Of a stretch of DNA of 64,000 bases, positions 37,479 through 47,658 are shown in pieces. The stretch is from the NCBI RefSeq assembly GCF_016908495.1, contig NZ_JAFBDZ010000001.1, positions 1,178,001 to 1,242,000 of the forward strand, in the 5' to 3' direction. The stretch is from Rossellomorea pakistanensis. GTDB lineage: Bacteria > Bacillota > Bacilli > Bacillales > Bacillaceae_B. The notes under the pieces are model-generated. The model was not told where the DNA came from. It worked only from the letters and a program-made list of their open reading frames with translations, and searched no databases. Each line of letters begins with the position of its first letter. The stretch's first letter is position 1. The translations under genes and the position numbers were made by a program.

Positions 37479-38597
37479 TTAAATATAAATAAATGGATCT
37501 GTATTCACAACAGATGTAAAAATATTAACTTTATAGCCTCGTTCATTACATTTTTCAGCTAAATGCTGAACCACGCCTTCCTTCATCACTTTTTCAATAT
37601 GATGACCGGCATCAATTACATTAAGATCCATCATCATTGCATCATGGGCCGTATGATAATAAAGGTCACCTGTTACAAATACATCTGCACCACTATATTT
37701 TGCTTTTGAGATAAATTTATTTCCATCTCCACCTAATACCGCTACTCGCTTAATGGTATCATTCATGTTTCCTACCACACGTACGGTTTCAACTGTGAGC
37801 TTTTCTTTTAGATAGTTAGCAAAATCCACCAGAGTCATTTCCTTTGAAAGCTTACCTATTCTCCCTAGGCCTTTTATTTTACCTGGATTATTTATTGGGT
37901 AAATATCATAGGCAACCTCTTCATAAGGATGCGACTTAAACAATTTACTAAGAACCTTTTTTTCCATTCGCTGTTCATAAATCGTTTCTATTCTAACCTC
38001 TTCTACTTCTTCTATTTTACCTTGTTCACCAATAAAGGGTTTAGTCCCTTCTTGTGGCAAGAATCTTCCTGTTCCTTCAGTAGTAAAGGAACAATGACTA
38101 TAATTCCCGATAAATCCTGCACCTGCATCTCCTAATGCTTTCCTGACTTCATTCTCGTGTGTTCGAGGAACAAATACAACGAGTTTCTTTAAAGATTCGG
38201 TATAGGTCGGAATTAAAACCTCTGTATTTTGTAATTCCAAAGCATCAGCAAGTAGATCGTTAACTCCACCTTCTGCTACATCAAGATTCGTATGTGCAGC
38301 GTAGACAGCGATATCATGCTTAATAAGCTTCTCAATCATTCGACCTTGGCCTTTATCAGTATGAATCGATTTTAATGATCGAAAAAGGGGAGGATGATGG
38401 GCAATAATTAAATTTACATTTTTCTCAATTGCTTCATCGACTACTTCTTCCAATACATCTAATGTAACCATGACATTGTCGATTCTTTTATTCAAGCGAC
38501 CAATTTGCAGCCCAATCTTATCTCCTTCTTCAGCTAAGTACTTGGGGGAAAACTCTTCAAATAATTGAATCATTTCATGACCATTTACACTTTTCAT
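37479..38597 (-). CDS. yqfO: Nif3-like dinuclear metal-centre protein YqfO
   Basis: A 372-residue NIF3-family protein. Metal-binding motifs NLIIAHHPPLF and AAHTNLDVAEGGVND lie in the first third, and GHHIEKVM near the C-terminus; the middle third is the PII-like insertion usual in Bacillus YqfO. It overlaps trmK by four bases (ATGA). Biochemical role is uncertain. Length agrees with B. subtilis YqfO. Confidence 0.92.
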   Translation of the reverse strand: MKSVNGHEMIQLFEEFSPKYLAEEGDKIGLQIGRLNKRIDNVMVTLDVLEEVVDEAIEKNVNLIIAHHPPLFRSLKSIHTDKGQGRMIEKLIKHDIAVYAAHTNLDVAEGGVNDLLADALELQNTEVLIPTYTESLKKLVVFVPRTHENEVRKALGDAGAGFIGNYSHCSFTTEGTGRFLPQEGTKPFIGEQGKIEEVEEVRIETIYEQRMEKKVLSKLFKSHPYEEVAYDIYPINNPGKIKGLGRIGKLSKEMTLVDFANYLKEKLTVETVRVVGNMNDTIKRVAVLGGDGNKFISKAKYSGADVFVTGDLYYHTAHDAMMMDLNVIDAGHHIEKVMKEGVVQHLAEKCNERGYKVNIFTSVVNTDPFIYI

Positions 38598-39301
38598 TTT
38601 TGGAGAACCTCCTCTACGATCTTGATTTTCCTTTCTATTACGGATCGCTTCTTTTTAAGCTCATCATTTTGTTCAGCATCTTTCATCTGAGCATAGATTT
38701 TTTTCCACTGATCCGCTTCCTGTGTCCATTTTTTTATAAATACATCAGATTTCTCTTTTATGAGAAAAGGCCCTAATAATAATTCATTCTCCATATTAGA
38801 ATATGGTTTTCTTGTATTACCTCGTTCTGCTACTAAAACTTCATAGATTTTTTTATCTTCCTCAAGTATCTTTTCAGCCACAAGCTCCCAGCCATGATCA
38901 AGCAACCATTTTCGAATTGATATCGCGCTGACATTCGGCTGTAATACTAAACGGTTTACTCCTTCTAATTTTTGCTTTCCATTTTCCAAAATTGTGGCTA
39001 TAAGTGTTCCACCCATCCCAGCTATTGTGATACAATCCACTTCACCCTGTGAAATGACCTCCAGCCCATTTCCTTTTCGGACACTAACTTTTTCATCTAA
39101 TTCACTAGCTTTCACCTGGTTTAATGCGGATTGATAGGGACCATCGACGACTTCTCCTGCAATAGCAAATGAAGCAATCTCCTTTTCAATGGCAAAGCAG
39201 GGCAAATAGGCATGATCTGATCCAATATCAGCGATCTTGGAACCTTTCGGGATAAAGGAAGCCACTGTTTCTAATCTATGTGATAGTTTATGTACATTCA
39301 T
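38594..39301 (-). CDS. trmK: tRNA (adenine-22-N1)-methyltransferase TrmK
   Basis: Methylates A22 in bacterial tRNA using S-adenosylmethionine. The 235-residue protein has the Rossmann SAM site IADIGSDHAYLPCFAIE near residues 25-40 and the motif ITIAGMGGTLIATIL, then a C-terminal coiled coil (EQNDELKKKRSVIERK). It is translationally coupled to yqfO. Confidence 0.92.
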   Translation of the reverse strand: MNVHKLSHRLETVASFIPKGSKIADIGSDHAYLPCFAIEKEIASFAIAGEVVDGPYQSALNQVKASELDEKVSVRKGNGLEVISQGEVDCITIAGMGGTLIATILENGKQKLEGVNRLVLQPNVSAISIRKWLLDHGWELVAEKILEEDKKIYEVLVAERGNTRKPYSNMENELLLGPFLIKEKSDVFIKKWTQEADQWKKIYAQMKDAEQNDELKKKRSVIERKIKIVEEVLQK

Positions 39302-39431
39302 GTTTTCACCTAACTTCTTTGTATTCTCATTATTGTTCTAATCATTTTCACAGATAATATCCATTATTTAATATATGCTTTTCATTTTATAGGAGATGGT
39401 AAGAAAAGTGCAAGCTTGTCAATGTTTCTTC

Positions 39432-39476
39432 TATAATGTAAAAAAGCTCCTTGCAACATTGCAAAGAACTTTTTTA
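39432..39476 (-). terminator. Terminator of cccA
   Basis: AAAAAAGCTCCTTGC pairs with GCAAAGAACTTTTTT with two mismatches around a short loop; on the minus strand it ends in TTTTTT. Confidence 0.65.
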
Positions 39477-39487
39477 CAGGTTATAAA

Positions 39488-39859
39488 TTATAAAGATTTC
39501 AACCATTTTGCCATCGCGTCTAAATTCTCATCTTGAACTAGACCTGGAGGCATTGCACCTTTACCATTCTTCAAAGTAGACTTGATTTCTTCATCAGACA
39601 AACGCTCGCCAACACCTTTTAATGCTGGGCCAGCTCCACCTTCATAGTTTTCACCATGACAAGAAATACAAGTTGATTGATAATGTGCTTCTGGATCAAA
39701 GGCTCCGCCCTCAGCCGTTTCTCCGCCACCTTCTTCTTGCTTCTTTTCTTCTTCAGCCATCTCTTTTGAATTGTTTAAACCTTCTAGTGACATAAAGAAT
39801 ACAAGACCGATTCCCATAACCATAATAAGTATGAAAGGAATAATTGGATTACGATTCAT
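39488..39859 (-). CDS. cccA: Cytochrome c-550 (CccA)
   Basis: Membrane-anchored c-type cytochrome of 123 residues: one N-terminal membrane segment (IIPFILIMVMGIGLVFFM), an acidic linker of Glu, Lys and Gly, and a heme domain with CISCH near residues 60-64 and the axial methionine in GAMPPGL. It carries electrons on the outer membrane face to the terminal oxidases. Gene position downstream of sigA is as in B. subtilis. Confidence 0.93.
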   Translation of the reverse strand: MNRNPIIPFILIMVMGIGLVFFMSLEGLNNSKEMAEEEKKQEEGGGETAEGGAFDPEAHYQSTCISCHGENYEGGAGPALKGVGERLSDEEIKSTLKNGKGAMPPGLVQDENLDAMAKWLKSL

Positions 39860-39993
39860 GATTTAACCTCCCTTATGTAGATCATCCAAAAAATTTGTAG
39901 AATAAACACCTATTATTTTACTTCAAAAAGAGATAAAGGAAAAGTAGTATACGGTAACTTTTAACTGTTTGTCATATTTTAGACACAAAGAAG

Positions 39994-40035
39994 CAGGCTT
40001 TCACTAAAATCATTATGGAATTTTAGGTCAGCCTG
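39994..40035 (-). terminator. Nested hairpin after the acyl-CoA dehydrogenase gene
   Basis: CAGGCT and AGCCTG enclose a second perfect stem, CTAAAAT and ATTTTAG. On the minus strand it ends in CTTCTTTG, a weak T-run. It probably ends acyl-CoA dehydrogenase transcription. Confidence 0.5.
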
Positions 40036-40073
40036 ACTTTTCATTATTATTTACGATTTAAGTTAATCTTATC

Positions 40074-41213
40074 CTAACAACCAATTAATCGCGAAATAAC
40101 CATTTTTTGCACTTCTGATGTACCCTCGCCAATCTCTAACAGCTTGGCATCTCTCATATATCTTTCTACATGGTATTCTTTCATATAACCATATCCTCCG
40201 TGGATTTGGATCGCCTCATCAGCCACTTCCATGCTGATTTCCGACGCGTATAATTTACACATTGAAGCTTCTTTAGAGAATGGTCTCCCTTGATCCTTTA
40301 ACCATGCAGCTTTATAAACCATATTTCTTGCTAATTCAATTTTCAAAGCCATATCAGCTAATTTAAACTGAGTAACTTGGAATTCAGAAAGGGTTTTTCC
40401 AAATTGTTTTCTTTCCTTTGAATATTGAAGAGCTTTTTCATAGGCAGCCTGAGCAACACCAACAGCCATGGCTCCAATTCCGATTCTACCGCCATCAAGA
40501 GTCATGAGAAATTGCTTGAAGCCTTCTCCTTCTTTACCTAATAGATTCTCTTTTGGAACCCGTACATTTTCTAATACTAGCTCTGTAGTATTCGAAGCAT
40601 TTAATCCCATTTTTTCATAGTTATCAATCACTTTGAATCCTTCCGCATCTGTTGGAACGATAATCGCGCTGATTTCTTTCTTTCCGTCTTTTTTACCCGT
40701 AATGGCGGTTAAGGCAAGATGTTTAGCATAACTAGCATTGGTTATATATACTTTATTTCCATTTATAATATAATCATTGCCATCTTTTACTGCAGTAGTT
40801 TGTGTCCCGCCAGCATCAGACCCCGCATTAGGTTCTGTTAAACCAAAGGCCCCAAACGATTCTCCCCTGCAAATTGGTCCAAGATATTTATGCTTTTGCT
40901 CTTCTGTTCCAAACAAATTAATAGGCGCTCCACCTAATGAAATATGTGCAGAATATGTAATCCCTGTCGAAGCACATGCTTTACTCAATTCCTCTGTTAC
41001 GATGGCAAAACTAACAGTATCAGCGCCAGCTCCACCGTATTCTTCAGGAAAAGGTAACCCCATCATTCCAAGATCAGCTAATTTTCTAAACGCTTCTTTA
41101 GGAAACTCTTTTGTACGATCACGCTCCAGAGCACCAGGTGCTACTTCCTCTTGAGCGAAGTCTCGAATTGTTTTTTGAATCATTTGTTGTTCCGATGTTA
41201 AATCAAAATTCAT
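40074..41213 (-). CDS. Acyl-CoA dehydrogenase
   Basis: Flavin enzyme of 379 residues that oxidises acyl-CoA to enoyl-CoA, of the short/medium-chain type. It has the FAD-binding signature FGLTEPNAGSDAGG near 125-140 and the FAD/catalytic region IHGGYGYMKEYHVERYMRDAK followed by EIGEGTSEVQ, in which the first glutamate of EGTSE is the likely catalytic base. Single gene with its own promoter, between cccA and sigA, where I recall no such gene in B. subtilis. Substrate chain length cannot be read from sequence. Confidence 0.93.
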   Translation of the reverse strand: MNFDLTSEQQMIQKTIRDFAQEEVAPGALERDRTKEFPKEAFRKLADLGMMGLPFPEEYGGAGADTVSFAIVTEELSKACASTGITYSAHISLGGAPINLFGTEEQKHKYLGPICRGESFGAFGLTEPNAGSDAGGTQTTAVKDGNDYIINGNKVYITNASYAKHLALTAITGKKDGKKEISAIIVPTDAEGFKVIDNYEKMGLNASNTTELVLENVRVPKENLLGKEGEGFKQFLMTLDGGRIGIGAMAVGVAQAAYEKALQYSKERKQFGKTLSEFQVTQFKLADMALKIELARNMVYKAAWLKDQGRPFSKEASMCKLYASEISMEVADEAIQIHGGYGYMKEYHVERYMRDAKLLEIGEGTSEVQKMVISRLIGC

Positions 41214-41281
41214 CTTCCATCCCCCTAGTTGTTAAATTAAAACGCTTCCCTTTGTTTAATTTTGTACACGCTTACATAAAT

Positions 41282-41311
41282 ATTATAAAGGGAATGATGG
41301 AATTTTCTCAA
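41282..41311 (-). promoter_or_regulatory. Promoter of the acyl-CoA dehydrogenase gene
   Basis: On the minus strand TTGAGA and TATAAT are spaced by 18 bases, about 70 bases ahead of the start. Confidence 0.6.
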
Positions 41312-41764
41312 CTTTTAAAAACTTATAAATTTTATTTAACCGGTTTTAAAATATATCAAAATAGTTCTTTGTAAAGAGGATTTTGCGTTGACATGCACTT
41401 TAAGATTTATCAGTTAACATTTTATTGTATAAATTGTCACGGGTTGATTTGAATATAACTGCTTATAAGAATGTTATTATTTTTTTAAAATAATAATTAT
41501 AGAATGAAATTAACCAAACGACAAAACATGTCAAAATCGCTGTTTGCAAAACGAATGACAATTCAGTAAAATAAATGACAAATAATGAAAAGGCAAAAAG
41601 TGATAGGAAAAAGGAATAGTTACTTCTTGTTTCCTCTTCATTTTAGAAGGCTAAAAATAACGTATTCATGTTTTACTTCTCCTTCCAAAATGATATTCCC
41701 TTTTCAATTGCTATTTTTCTCATTGTATTCAACGTTCCATACCGATATTGGATTAATTCCATAA
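41312..41764. other. Intergenic stretch before sigA
   Basis: About 450 AT-rich bases between the acyl-CoA dehydrogenase promoter and the sigA terminator. A TTGACA at 41388 on the plus strand has no good -10. A short open frame at 41668 overlaps the sigA terminator and has no coding character. I see no further feature. Confidence 0.4.
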
Positions 41765-41765
41765 A

Positions 41766-41806
41766 AAAAGTTTACTCCCTTGAATATATGGAAGTAAACT
41801 TTAAAA
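41766..41806 (-). terminator. Terminator of sigA
   Basis: AAAGTTTACT pairs with AGTAAACTTT around a 16-base loop; on the minus strand the stem is followed by TTTTTTTATGG. Confidence 0.75.
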
Positions 41807-41810
41807 CATG

Positions 41811-42938
41811 CTATTCTAAAAAGTCTTTAAGACGTTTGCTTCTGCTTGGGTGACGCAATTTACGAAGTGCTTTTGCTTCAATTTGACGAATACGCTCTCT
41901 AGTAACTCCGAAAACTTTTCCTACTTCTTCAAGGGTTCTAGTTCGGCCGTCATCAAGACCGAATCGTAAACGCAATACGTTTTCTTCACGGTCTGTAAGT
42001 GTATCTAATACGTCTTCTAGCTGTTCTTTTAATAACTCGTATGCGGCGTGCTCTGATGGTGATTGAGCTTCTGCATCTTCAATAAAGTCTCCTAAATGTG
42101 AGTCATCCTCTTCTCCTATAGGGGTCTCTAATGAAACAGGCTCTTGGGCAATTTTAAGAATTTCTCTAACCTTTTCTGGTGTTAGATCCATTTCTTCAGC
42201 AATTTCTTCCGGTGAAGGTTCGCGGCCTAAATCTTGCAGTAATTGACGTTGTACACGTATTAATTTATTTATGGTTTCTACCATATGCACAGGGATACGG
42301 ATCGTTCTAGCTTGGTCGGCAATCGCACGTGTGATAGCTTGGCGAATCCACCATGTTGCATAGGTACTGAATTTAAAGCCTTTGCGGTAGTCAAACTTTT
42401 CTACTGCTTTAATAAGACCCATATTTCCTTCTTGAATGAGATCTAAAAAGAGCATCCCTCTTCCTACATAACGTTTGGCAATACTTACAACTAGACGCAA
42501 GTTAGCTTCAGCTAGGCGACGTTTAGCTTCCTCGTCTCCCTCTTCAATTCGGGTCGCTAAGCTAATTTCCTCTTCTGCAGAAAGCAAATCCACCCTTCCG
42601 ATTTCTTTAAGATACATACGGACTGGGTCATTAATCTTAACCCCTGGAGGAACACTTAAATCATTAAGGTCAAATTCTTCATCTTCTTCCTTATTTAACT
42701 GATGAGTATTCGGATCTTCCTCGTTTTCATTTACGATTTCTACACCCTGTTCACCCAACTGTTCATAAAATTCATCCATTTGATCGGATTCTAATTCAAA
42801 GTTCGACAATTTCTCAGCGATATCTTCATATGTTAAGACCGTTCTTTTTTTGCCGAGCTCCATTAATTGTTCTTTCACTTGCTCTAATGTTACCTCTGAC
42901 TCAACCTCTTTGGAACGTGCTGACTTTTCAGCCATTTG
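41811..42938 (-). CDS. sigA: Primary sigma factor SigA
   Basis: Housekeeping sigma-70 factor, 375 residues. Region 1.2 is [13 protein letters not shown], region 2 [20 protein letters not shown] with the -10 recognising helix [14 protein letters not shown], region 3 [15 protein letters not shown] and region 4 [21 protein letters not shown] start at ATG 42938, behind AAGGAGGGG, giving [11 protein letters not shown]; the ATG at 42953 lacks a site. It is the last gene of the yqxD-dnaG-sigA macromolecular synthesis operon. Confidence 0.98.
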   Translation of the reverse strand, partial: QMAEKSARSKEVESEVTLEQVKEQLMELGKKRTVLTYEDIAEKLSNFELESDQMDEFYEQLGEQGVEIVNENEEDPNTHQLNKEEDEEFDLNDLSVPPGVKINDPVRMYLKEIGRVDLLSAEEEISLATRIEEGDEEAKRRLAEANLRLVVSIAKRYVGRGMLFLDLIQEGNMGLIKAVEKFDYRKGFKFSTYATWWIRQAITRAIADQARTIRIPVHMVETINKLIRVQRQLLQDLGREPSPEEIAEEMDLTPEKVREILKIAQEPVSLETPIGEEDDSHLGDFIEDAEAQSPSEHAAYELLKEQLEDVLDTLTDREENVLRLRFGLDDGRTRTLEEVGKVFGVTRERIRQIEAKALRKLRHPSRSKRLKDFLE

Positions 42939-42966
42939 TTCCCCTCCTTCCAACTTCCTAAAACTT

Positions 42967-44778
42967 TTATAGAGACTTACGGAGCTGTAAGATTTCCATT
43001 GCTATTAGGGCAGCCTTCTTATAATCCTTTTGCCTTTCAGCTGCTTTTTCTTCTGCTTCTTTTTCTTTTATTGTCAACATCTTTTGATGTTTTAACACTT
43101 GATTTACATAATCATTTAATTCCTGCTCTGTACATTCATCATTTAATGGCATCATTTCAATTTCAGAAACCACTCTTCTCAGTTTAGGATCTGATAATGT
43201 TTCAATAAATGCACTAGAGTTTGGAATATTTCCGTCTTCATAAAATCCTAATAAATACGTAATAATTGCTTGGTGTTCATCTATATTAAAAGCATTTCCT
43301 GACATTAACTCTTGGATTTTAAAAGTCAATTCAGGATCCTTTAGCATATATGCGATTAATCTCTTTTCTGCTGTATGAAAAGCCGGATGCAATCTCTTTT
43401 GTGTGCTGGGAGCTAAGGTAATCATTGATCTAGTCTTTTGATCAGACCCTTTCCCTTTTTTCTTTAATGAATAAAAGATTTGCCTTTGCTGTTGTTGAAG
43501 CGCTTCGAGGGATAAAGAAAATTCATCCGCTAATTGCCGCAAATAATAATCTCTTTCAAACGCATTTTCAAGATTAGATATTTCTTTAAGTATCACTTCT
43601 ATATATTGCAGCCTATCTCCTTCATCTTTAAGGTTTTTTCCTTGACGATGATAAATAAATTTAAAGGCCATTAACGTTAAACTTGCCCCTATTACATCAT
43701 TTTGAAACTTTTCTGCTCCATAATTTTTAATGTAGTCATCAGGATCTAATTTATTTGGAACCAATGCAATTTTGACATTTAAATGCGTTTTATCAAGCAT
43801 AATTGAAGCTCGGTAAGCTGCTTCCATCCCTGCTTTGTCACCATCAAAGCAAAGTGTAATCGAATCTGTCACTCTTCTGAGCATTTGAATATGTTGTTCA
43901 GTAAGGGATGTTCCCATTGTTGCTATACCATTATCAACATTTGCTCTGTCTGCTGAAATGACATCAGCGAAACCTTCAAAGAGAATAGCGGATTGCTGCT
44001 TGCGAATGGCTGCTCTTGCACCATGGTAATTGTATAGGACTGAACTCTTATTAAAAATTGAAGTTTCAGGGCTATTTAAATATTTCGGTTCATCCCCGCC
44101 AATCGCTCTACCAGAAAATGCAATGGTCTTCCCTTTTGCATCTTGAATTGGAAACATGATTCTTCCCCGAAAACGGTCTAGGTATGAGCCATCTTTTTCT
44201 CTCTTAATCAAGAGTCCTGCCTTCTCCATAAGTGCTGGATCAAAGCTCCTTTTTGATAAGAACTTCACGGTAAAGTCCCAACTAGGAAGCGACCACCCCA
44301 CTCCGAATTTTTCAATACTCTCTTTTGTAAAGCCTCTTTCTAACAGGTATTCATAGGCCTCTTGCCCTTCTTTTGTGTTTATGAGTAAATGATGGTAAAA
44401 TTTTCGTAATAGCTCGTGAGCTTCAATCATTTGCTCTTCATCTTTTTTAGGGCGTTTTTCTTCATTGCTAGATAATAGATCGGCTGACAGTTCAATGCTT
44501 GTTTTTTCAGCAAGTTTTACTACCGCTTCCTGAAAGGTAGTTCCTTCAATTTCCATTAAAAAATTATAGGCATTTCCTCCGGCCCCGCAGCCAAAACAAT
44601 GAAAAATTTGTTTATCTGGTGAAACAGAAAAAGATGGGGTATTTTCCCCATGAAATGGACAAAGACCGAAATAATTTCTCCCCTGTTTCTTTAATTGCAC
44701 ATAATCACTGATAACATCAACAATATCTACAGCTTGACGTATCTCATTAACTTTCTCTTCAGGAATTCTCCCTGTCAC
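42967..44778 (-). CDS. dnaG: DNA primase DnaG
   Basis: Makes RNA primers at the replication fork. With the start at a GTG (44778, SD AGGTGATG 5 bases before) the protein is 603 residues, the same as B. subtilis. The CHC2 zinc finger is then Cys40, His43, Cys61 and Cys64 (GLCPFHGE and CFGCGAGG). The TOPRIM core follows ([21 protein letters not shown]), and then the helicase-binding domain. An in-frame ATG at 44808 would add ten residues not seen in relatives. Confidence 0.97.
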   Translation of the reverse strand: MTGRIPEEKVNEIRQAVDIVDVISDYVQLKKQGRNYFGLCPFHGENTPSFSVSPDKQIFHCFGCGAGGNAYNFLMEIEGTTFQEAVVKLAEKTSIELSADLLSSNEEKRPKKDEEQMIEAHELLRKFYHHLLINTKEGQEAYEYLLERGFTKESIEKFGVGWSLPSWDFTVKFLSKRSFDPALMEKAGLLIKREKDGSYLDRFRGRIMFPIQDAKGKTIAFSGRAIGGDEPKYLNSPETSIFNKSSVLYNYHGARAAIRKQQSAILFEGFADVISADRANVDNGIATMGTSLTEQHIQMLRRVTDSITLCFDGDKAGMEAAYRASIMLDKTHLNVKIALVPNKLDPDDYIKNYGAEKFQNDVIGASLTLMAFKFIYHRQGKNLKDEGDRLQYIEVILKEISNLENAFERDYYLRQLADEFSLSLEALQQQQRQIFYSLKKKGKGSDQKTRSMITLAPSTQKRLHPAFHTAEKRLIAYMLKDPELTFKIQELMSGNAFNIDEHQAIITYLLGFYEDGNIPNSSAFIETLSDPKLRRVVSEIEMMPLNDECTEQELNDYVNQVLKHQKMLTIKEKEAEEKAAERQKDYKKAALIAMEILQLRKSL

Positions 44779-44832
44779 AAAAACATCACCTGTTTTTCTG
44801 TTCTTCATTAATAAAAGATTCGTTAATAAAAA

Positions 44833-45267
44833 TTATTTTCCTGCAAAATTCGACAAGATTTCGGTTAATTTTTTTATGAACCTCTCCCGATCTTCTTGTT
44901 TAAAGGGTTTTGGACCTTTCCCATAGTTTCCTTTTCGCCTTTCTTTAGCCGACAAATAGCGAAAATCTAAAGAAGTGACAATTGTCTCATTGTTGTATTC
45001 TTTTCCTAAGTGGGAAATCGCATAAACTTTTTTAGGTAGTACTAGACTAGCTAGACCAATATCTTGGGTCACGACTACATCACCCGATTTAACATGATTC
45101 ATGATATATAGGTCTGCAGCTTCTTTTGATGCATCAACATAAACCCATTCTCCTCTACTAGGATTATTTTGCCGGTGTGCATTTGATGCAACAAAAATGA
45201 CTCTCACATGAAATTTTTTTGCGATTTCAGCAATTTCATCTTTGACAGGACACGCATCTGCGTCCAC
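44833..45267 (-). CDS. yqxD: UPF0178/YaiI family protein YqxD
   Basis: First gene of the sigA operon. PIN-like fold of the YaiI family with DADACPVKDEI at the start and GDVVVTQDIGLASLVL in the middle, 144 residues from the GTG at 45267. That GTG removes the first beta strand (VLFV) that relatives have before the DADACP motif. The upstream frame is open to 45303, where an ATA codon sits 7 bases after GGAGTG, so the true start is probably upstream at a rare codon. Function unknown, perhaps a nuclease. Confidence 0.85.
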   Translation of the reverse strand: MDADACPVKDEIAEIAKKFHVRVIFVASNAHRQNNPSRGEWVYVDASKEAADLYIMNHVKSGDVVVTQDIGLASLVLPKKVYAISHLGKEYNNETIVTSLDFRYLSAKERRKGNYGKGPKPFKQEDRERFIKKLTEILSNFAGK

Positions 45268-45303
45268 AAATAAAACATGACTCTGTTCGCTATTACTAAC
45301 TAT

Positions 45304-45625
45304 TCTACATCACTCCGAATTATCCTTCTAAGTCCGACAAGTTTCACAAGATAATCATGTGTATCGTAAGAAAATAGAGAATTAAGTCCTTAGTAAGGAT
45401 TATTTGTCGAAATTTTTCTTGTACAATGACTTGACATAACTCAATAATTAGTTTATTCCTTTAGAGAATAGTCTAAACCTATTTTGACTATATTTTTATC
45501 ACAATTTTTTATTATAGTACAAACTATACGGTTTGACCACTATTTTTCACAACTTTTTTCATTCTCTAGATAATAACGATTTCATTACATTACAGGAAAA
45601 GGAATGACCCTTTTTGGTCATTCCT
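45304..45625. other. Intergenic region upstream of the sigA operon
   Basis: About 320 AT-rich bases between yqxD and the yqfL stop. It holds the operon promoter given separately and the terminator of yqfL at its right end. No other structure is convincing; a TTGACA on the plus strand at 45431 has a poor -10. Confidence 0.4.
45511..45539 (-). promoter_or_regulatory. Candidate promoter of the yqxD-dnaG-sigA operon
   Basis: On the minus strand TGGTCA and TATAAT are spaced by 17 bases. This leaves a leader of over 200 bases before yqxD. The -35 matches only four of six bases. Confidence 0.45.
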
Positions 45626-45628
45626 TTA
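45595..45628 (-). terminator. Terminator of ccpN-yqfL
   Basis: AAAGGAATGACC and GGTCATTCCTTT pair perfectly with a five-base loop and overlap the yqfL stop; on the minus strand it ends in TTTTCC. Confidence 0.7.
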
Positions 45629-46435
45629 ATTCTTTTGGATGTAGTTAATCACGCTGTTTGCTGTTTCTTCAACAGCCTTATTTGTGACATCTATAACATG
45701 ACACCCGATTTTTCCGATGATGTTTTCGAAGTAGTCTAGCTCATCTTCAATACGCTTCATGTTTGCGTAGCTGGCTTGGTCATTTAATCCAAGTGATTTT
45801 AGTCTTTCTTTACGAATACTGTTAAGTTTTTCTGGGCTGATCTTTAATCCGATACATTTCTCAGGTGACACTTTATATAATTCTTCTGGTGGATCAACTT
45901 CCGGCACTAAAGGTACGTTTGCCACTTTCAGCCTCTTAAGAGCAAGATATTGGGAAAGTGGAGTTTTCGACGTTCTTGATACCCCAATTAAAATGATATC
46001 CGCTCGTAATATCCCTCTTGGATCCCGGCCATCATCATATTTAACTGCAAATTCAATTGCTTCTACCTTTTTGAAGTAATCATCGTCAAGTTTTCGTACA
46101 ACACCCGGTTCATGAAGTGGGTGTATATTATAATGCTCTTGGTATTTATCCATAATAGGACCCATAATATCAAATGCATAAAGCTCTTCTTTTTCTGCTT
46201 GTTCTTTTAAGTACTTTCTCATATCAGGCTTTACTAAAGTATAGACGATAAGCCCTTGATTCAACTTTGCCAATGAAATCACTTCATCTAGGTTAGAGAA
46301 ATCTTCTACATATGGAAACCTTTTTATTACGGTATTTGAACCATTAAACTGGCTTATGGCTGCTTTTGTCACTAATTCAGCTGTTTCACCAACTGAGTCA
46401 GATACTACATAGATGTATGGTTCTTTCACTGTCAA
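45626..46435 (-). CDS. yqfL: Pyruvate phosphate dikinase regulatory protein family YqfL
   Basis: A 269-residue bifunctional kinase/pyrophosphorylase of the PPDK/PEP synthase regulator family. The P-loop-like motif [15 protein letters not shown] near 155-169 and the N-terminal [13 protein letters not shown] are typical. In B. subtilis, YqfL acts with CcpN in controlling gluconeogenic genes; this gene lies directly downstream of ccpN. Its true substrate in Bacillus is unclear. Confidence 0.9.
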   Translation of the reverse strand: MTVKEPYIYVVSDSVGETAELVTKAAISQFNGSNTVIKRFPYVEDFSNLDEVISLAKLNQGLIVYTLVKPDMRKYLKEQAEKEELYAFDIMGPIMDKYQEHYNIHPLHEPGVVRKLDDDYFKKVEAIEFAVKYDDGRDPRGILRADIILIGVSRTSKTPLSQYLALKRLKVANVPLVPEVDPPEELYKVSPEKCIGLKISPEKLNSIRKERLKSLGLNDQASYANMKRIEDELDYFENIIGKIGCHVIDVTNKAVEETANSVINYIQKN

Positions 46436-46459
46436 ATCACCACCTTATAATCACTATTC

Positions 46460-47098
46460 TTATTGGTCATCTGCTAAAGAAACAAATGCTTTTGTAATGT
46501 TTGTTTTTGTAATCCGTCCAGTAACTTCTAAGTCACCTTTGGAAGTTTTTTTAACGACTGGAACTGCATCAATCTGCTTATCGATTAAATCCTTTGCCAC
46601 TTCTATTAATAAATCATCTTTTTCACATGTTGTGATGTTAGGCATTCTTGTCATAATAATATTCACTGGTAAAGTACTAAGTTCTTGCTTTCCAATACTT
46701 GCTCGAAGTAAATCTTTTCTTGATAGCACTCCAACTAAATAGGAATTTTTATCGACAACAAATAATGTTCCGACATCCTCTAAAAACATGGTACAGATTG
46801 CATCATACACAGAAACGTTTTCAGGAACCACAACAGGAATCGATTGAAACTGCTTTACATATATTTTTTTTAGATTCTCTGTTAACAGTTGTGTACCTGT
46901 TTTTCCTGTATAAAAATACCCGACTCTTGGTCTAGCATCTAAATAACCTGCCATTGTCAGGATTGCTAAGTCTGGTCTTAGTGTTGCTCTTGTTAAATTC
47001 AATTGGTCAGCAATTTGTTCCCCTGTGATAGGACCGTTCTCTTTTACAATTTCCAGGATTTGTTCTTGTCTTTTATTCAGTTCTATTGTTCTCACCAC
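46460..47098 (-). CDS. ccpN: Transcriptional repressor CcpN
   Basis: Regulator of 212 residues with an N-terminal winged helix (ELNKRQEQILEIVKENGPIT) and two CBS domains (VSVYDAICTMFLEDVGTLFV and MPNITTCEKDDLL) that bind adenine nucleotides. In B. subtilis CcpN represses gapB, pckA and the small RNA gene sr1 during glucose use. Length and gene order with yqfL match. Confidence 0.92.
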   Translation of the reverse strand: MVRTIELNKRQEQILEIVKENGPITGEQIADQLNLTRATLRPDLAILTMAGYLDARPRVGYFYTGKTGTQLLTENLKKIYVKQFQSIPVVVPENVSVYDAICTMFLEDVGTLFVVDKNSYLVGVLSRKDLLRASIGKQELSTLPVNIIMTRMPNITTCEKDDLLIEVAKDLIDKQIDAVPVVKKTSKGDLEVTGRITKTNITKAFVSLADDQ

Positions 47099-47270
47099 CT
47101 AACGAACAATCCATTTAAGTGTTATACTTTATATTAAATATTATATACTATTCAAAAAAATAAAAGAAAGAGTTTTGCCCAAAAAAGAACGAGGTTATAT
47201 AACCCCTTTACCAAAGATTAGCTTTATAAATAGTAAACTGCAATTATTTTGCCCATCTTTTCACGAATTG

Positions 47271-47299
47271 TTGTGTATTCGTTTTAAAAGTGATAAAAT
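47271..47299 (+). promoter_or_regulatory. Promoter of the glycyl-tRNA synthetase T-box transcript
   Basis: TTGTGT and TAAAAT are spaced by 17 bases, about 25 bases ahead of the T-box leader. Confidence 0.55.
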
Positions 47300-47324
47300 G
47301 ATGGCATTCTAAAATAATCATAAG

Positions 47325-47518
47325 CAATGAAGGATTTATAAGTACTTGTAAATTAGCGAACTAGGAATGGTGAAAGCCTAGTGCACAAGGAAACGGCGAT
47401 CTCGAGCTATTCAATCTTTAAAGTGGAGTAAGACTTTTTAGTCAACCTCAACTAGGGTGGAACCGCGGGTATACAGCTCGTCCCTAGGCTTAATGCCTAG
47501 GGACGAGCTTTTTTATAT
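47325..47518 (+). promoter_or_regulatory. T-box riboswitch, glycine-specific
   Basis: The T-box sequence AGGGTGGAACCGCGGG is at 47454-47469, followed by the terminator stem AGCTCGTCCCTAGGC/GCCTAGGGACGAGCT and T6. AGGG and the TCCCT in the terminator arm can form the alternative antiterminator. Stem I shows CTAGG/CCTAG with GGTG in the loop, and GGC at 47395-47397 is the probable glycine specifier. It should turn on the gene when uncharged tRNA-Gly rises. Confidence 0.9.
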
Positions 47519-47658
47519 TTTTAGCGAAGTGCATTGAATAGAAAAAGGAAGCTAAGTCGCGGAATGCTGACAATTCTCGCTTCCTGCAACCCGCATAATA
47601 AGGTACTCTCGCTGAATCCCGTTGTTAGCCTTACAATAAACAAAAGGAGTGTTGTAGT

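Noticed and set aside
41668..41853. 61-codon frame on the plus strand before sigA
   Set aside because: It runs through the sigA terminator into the sigA coding end, with no binding site.
45431..45436. TTGACA on the plus strand as a promoter
   Set aside because: The -10 at 17 bases is TATTCC and no plus-strand gene follows.
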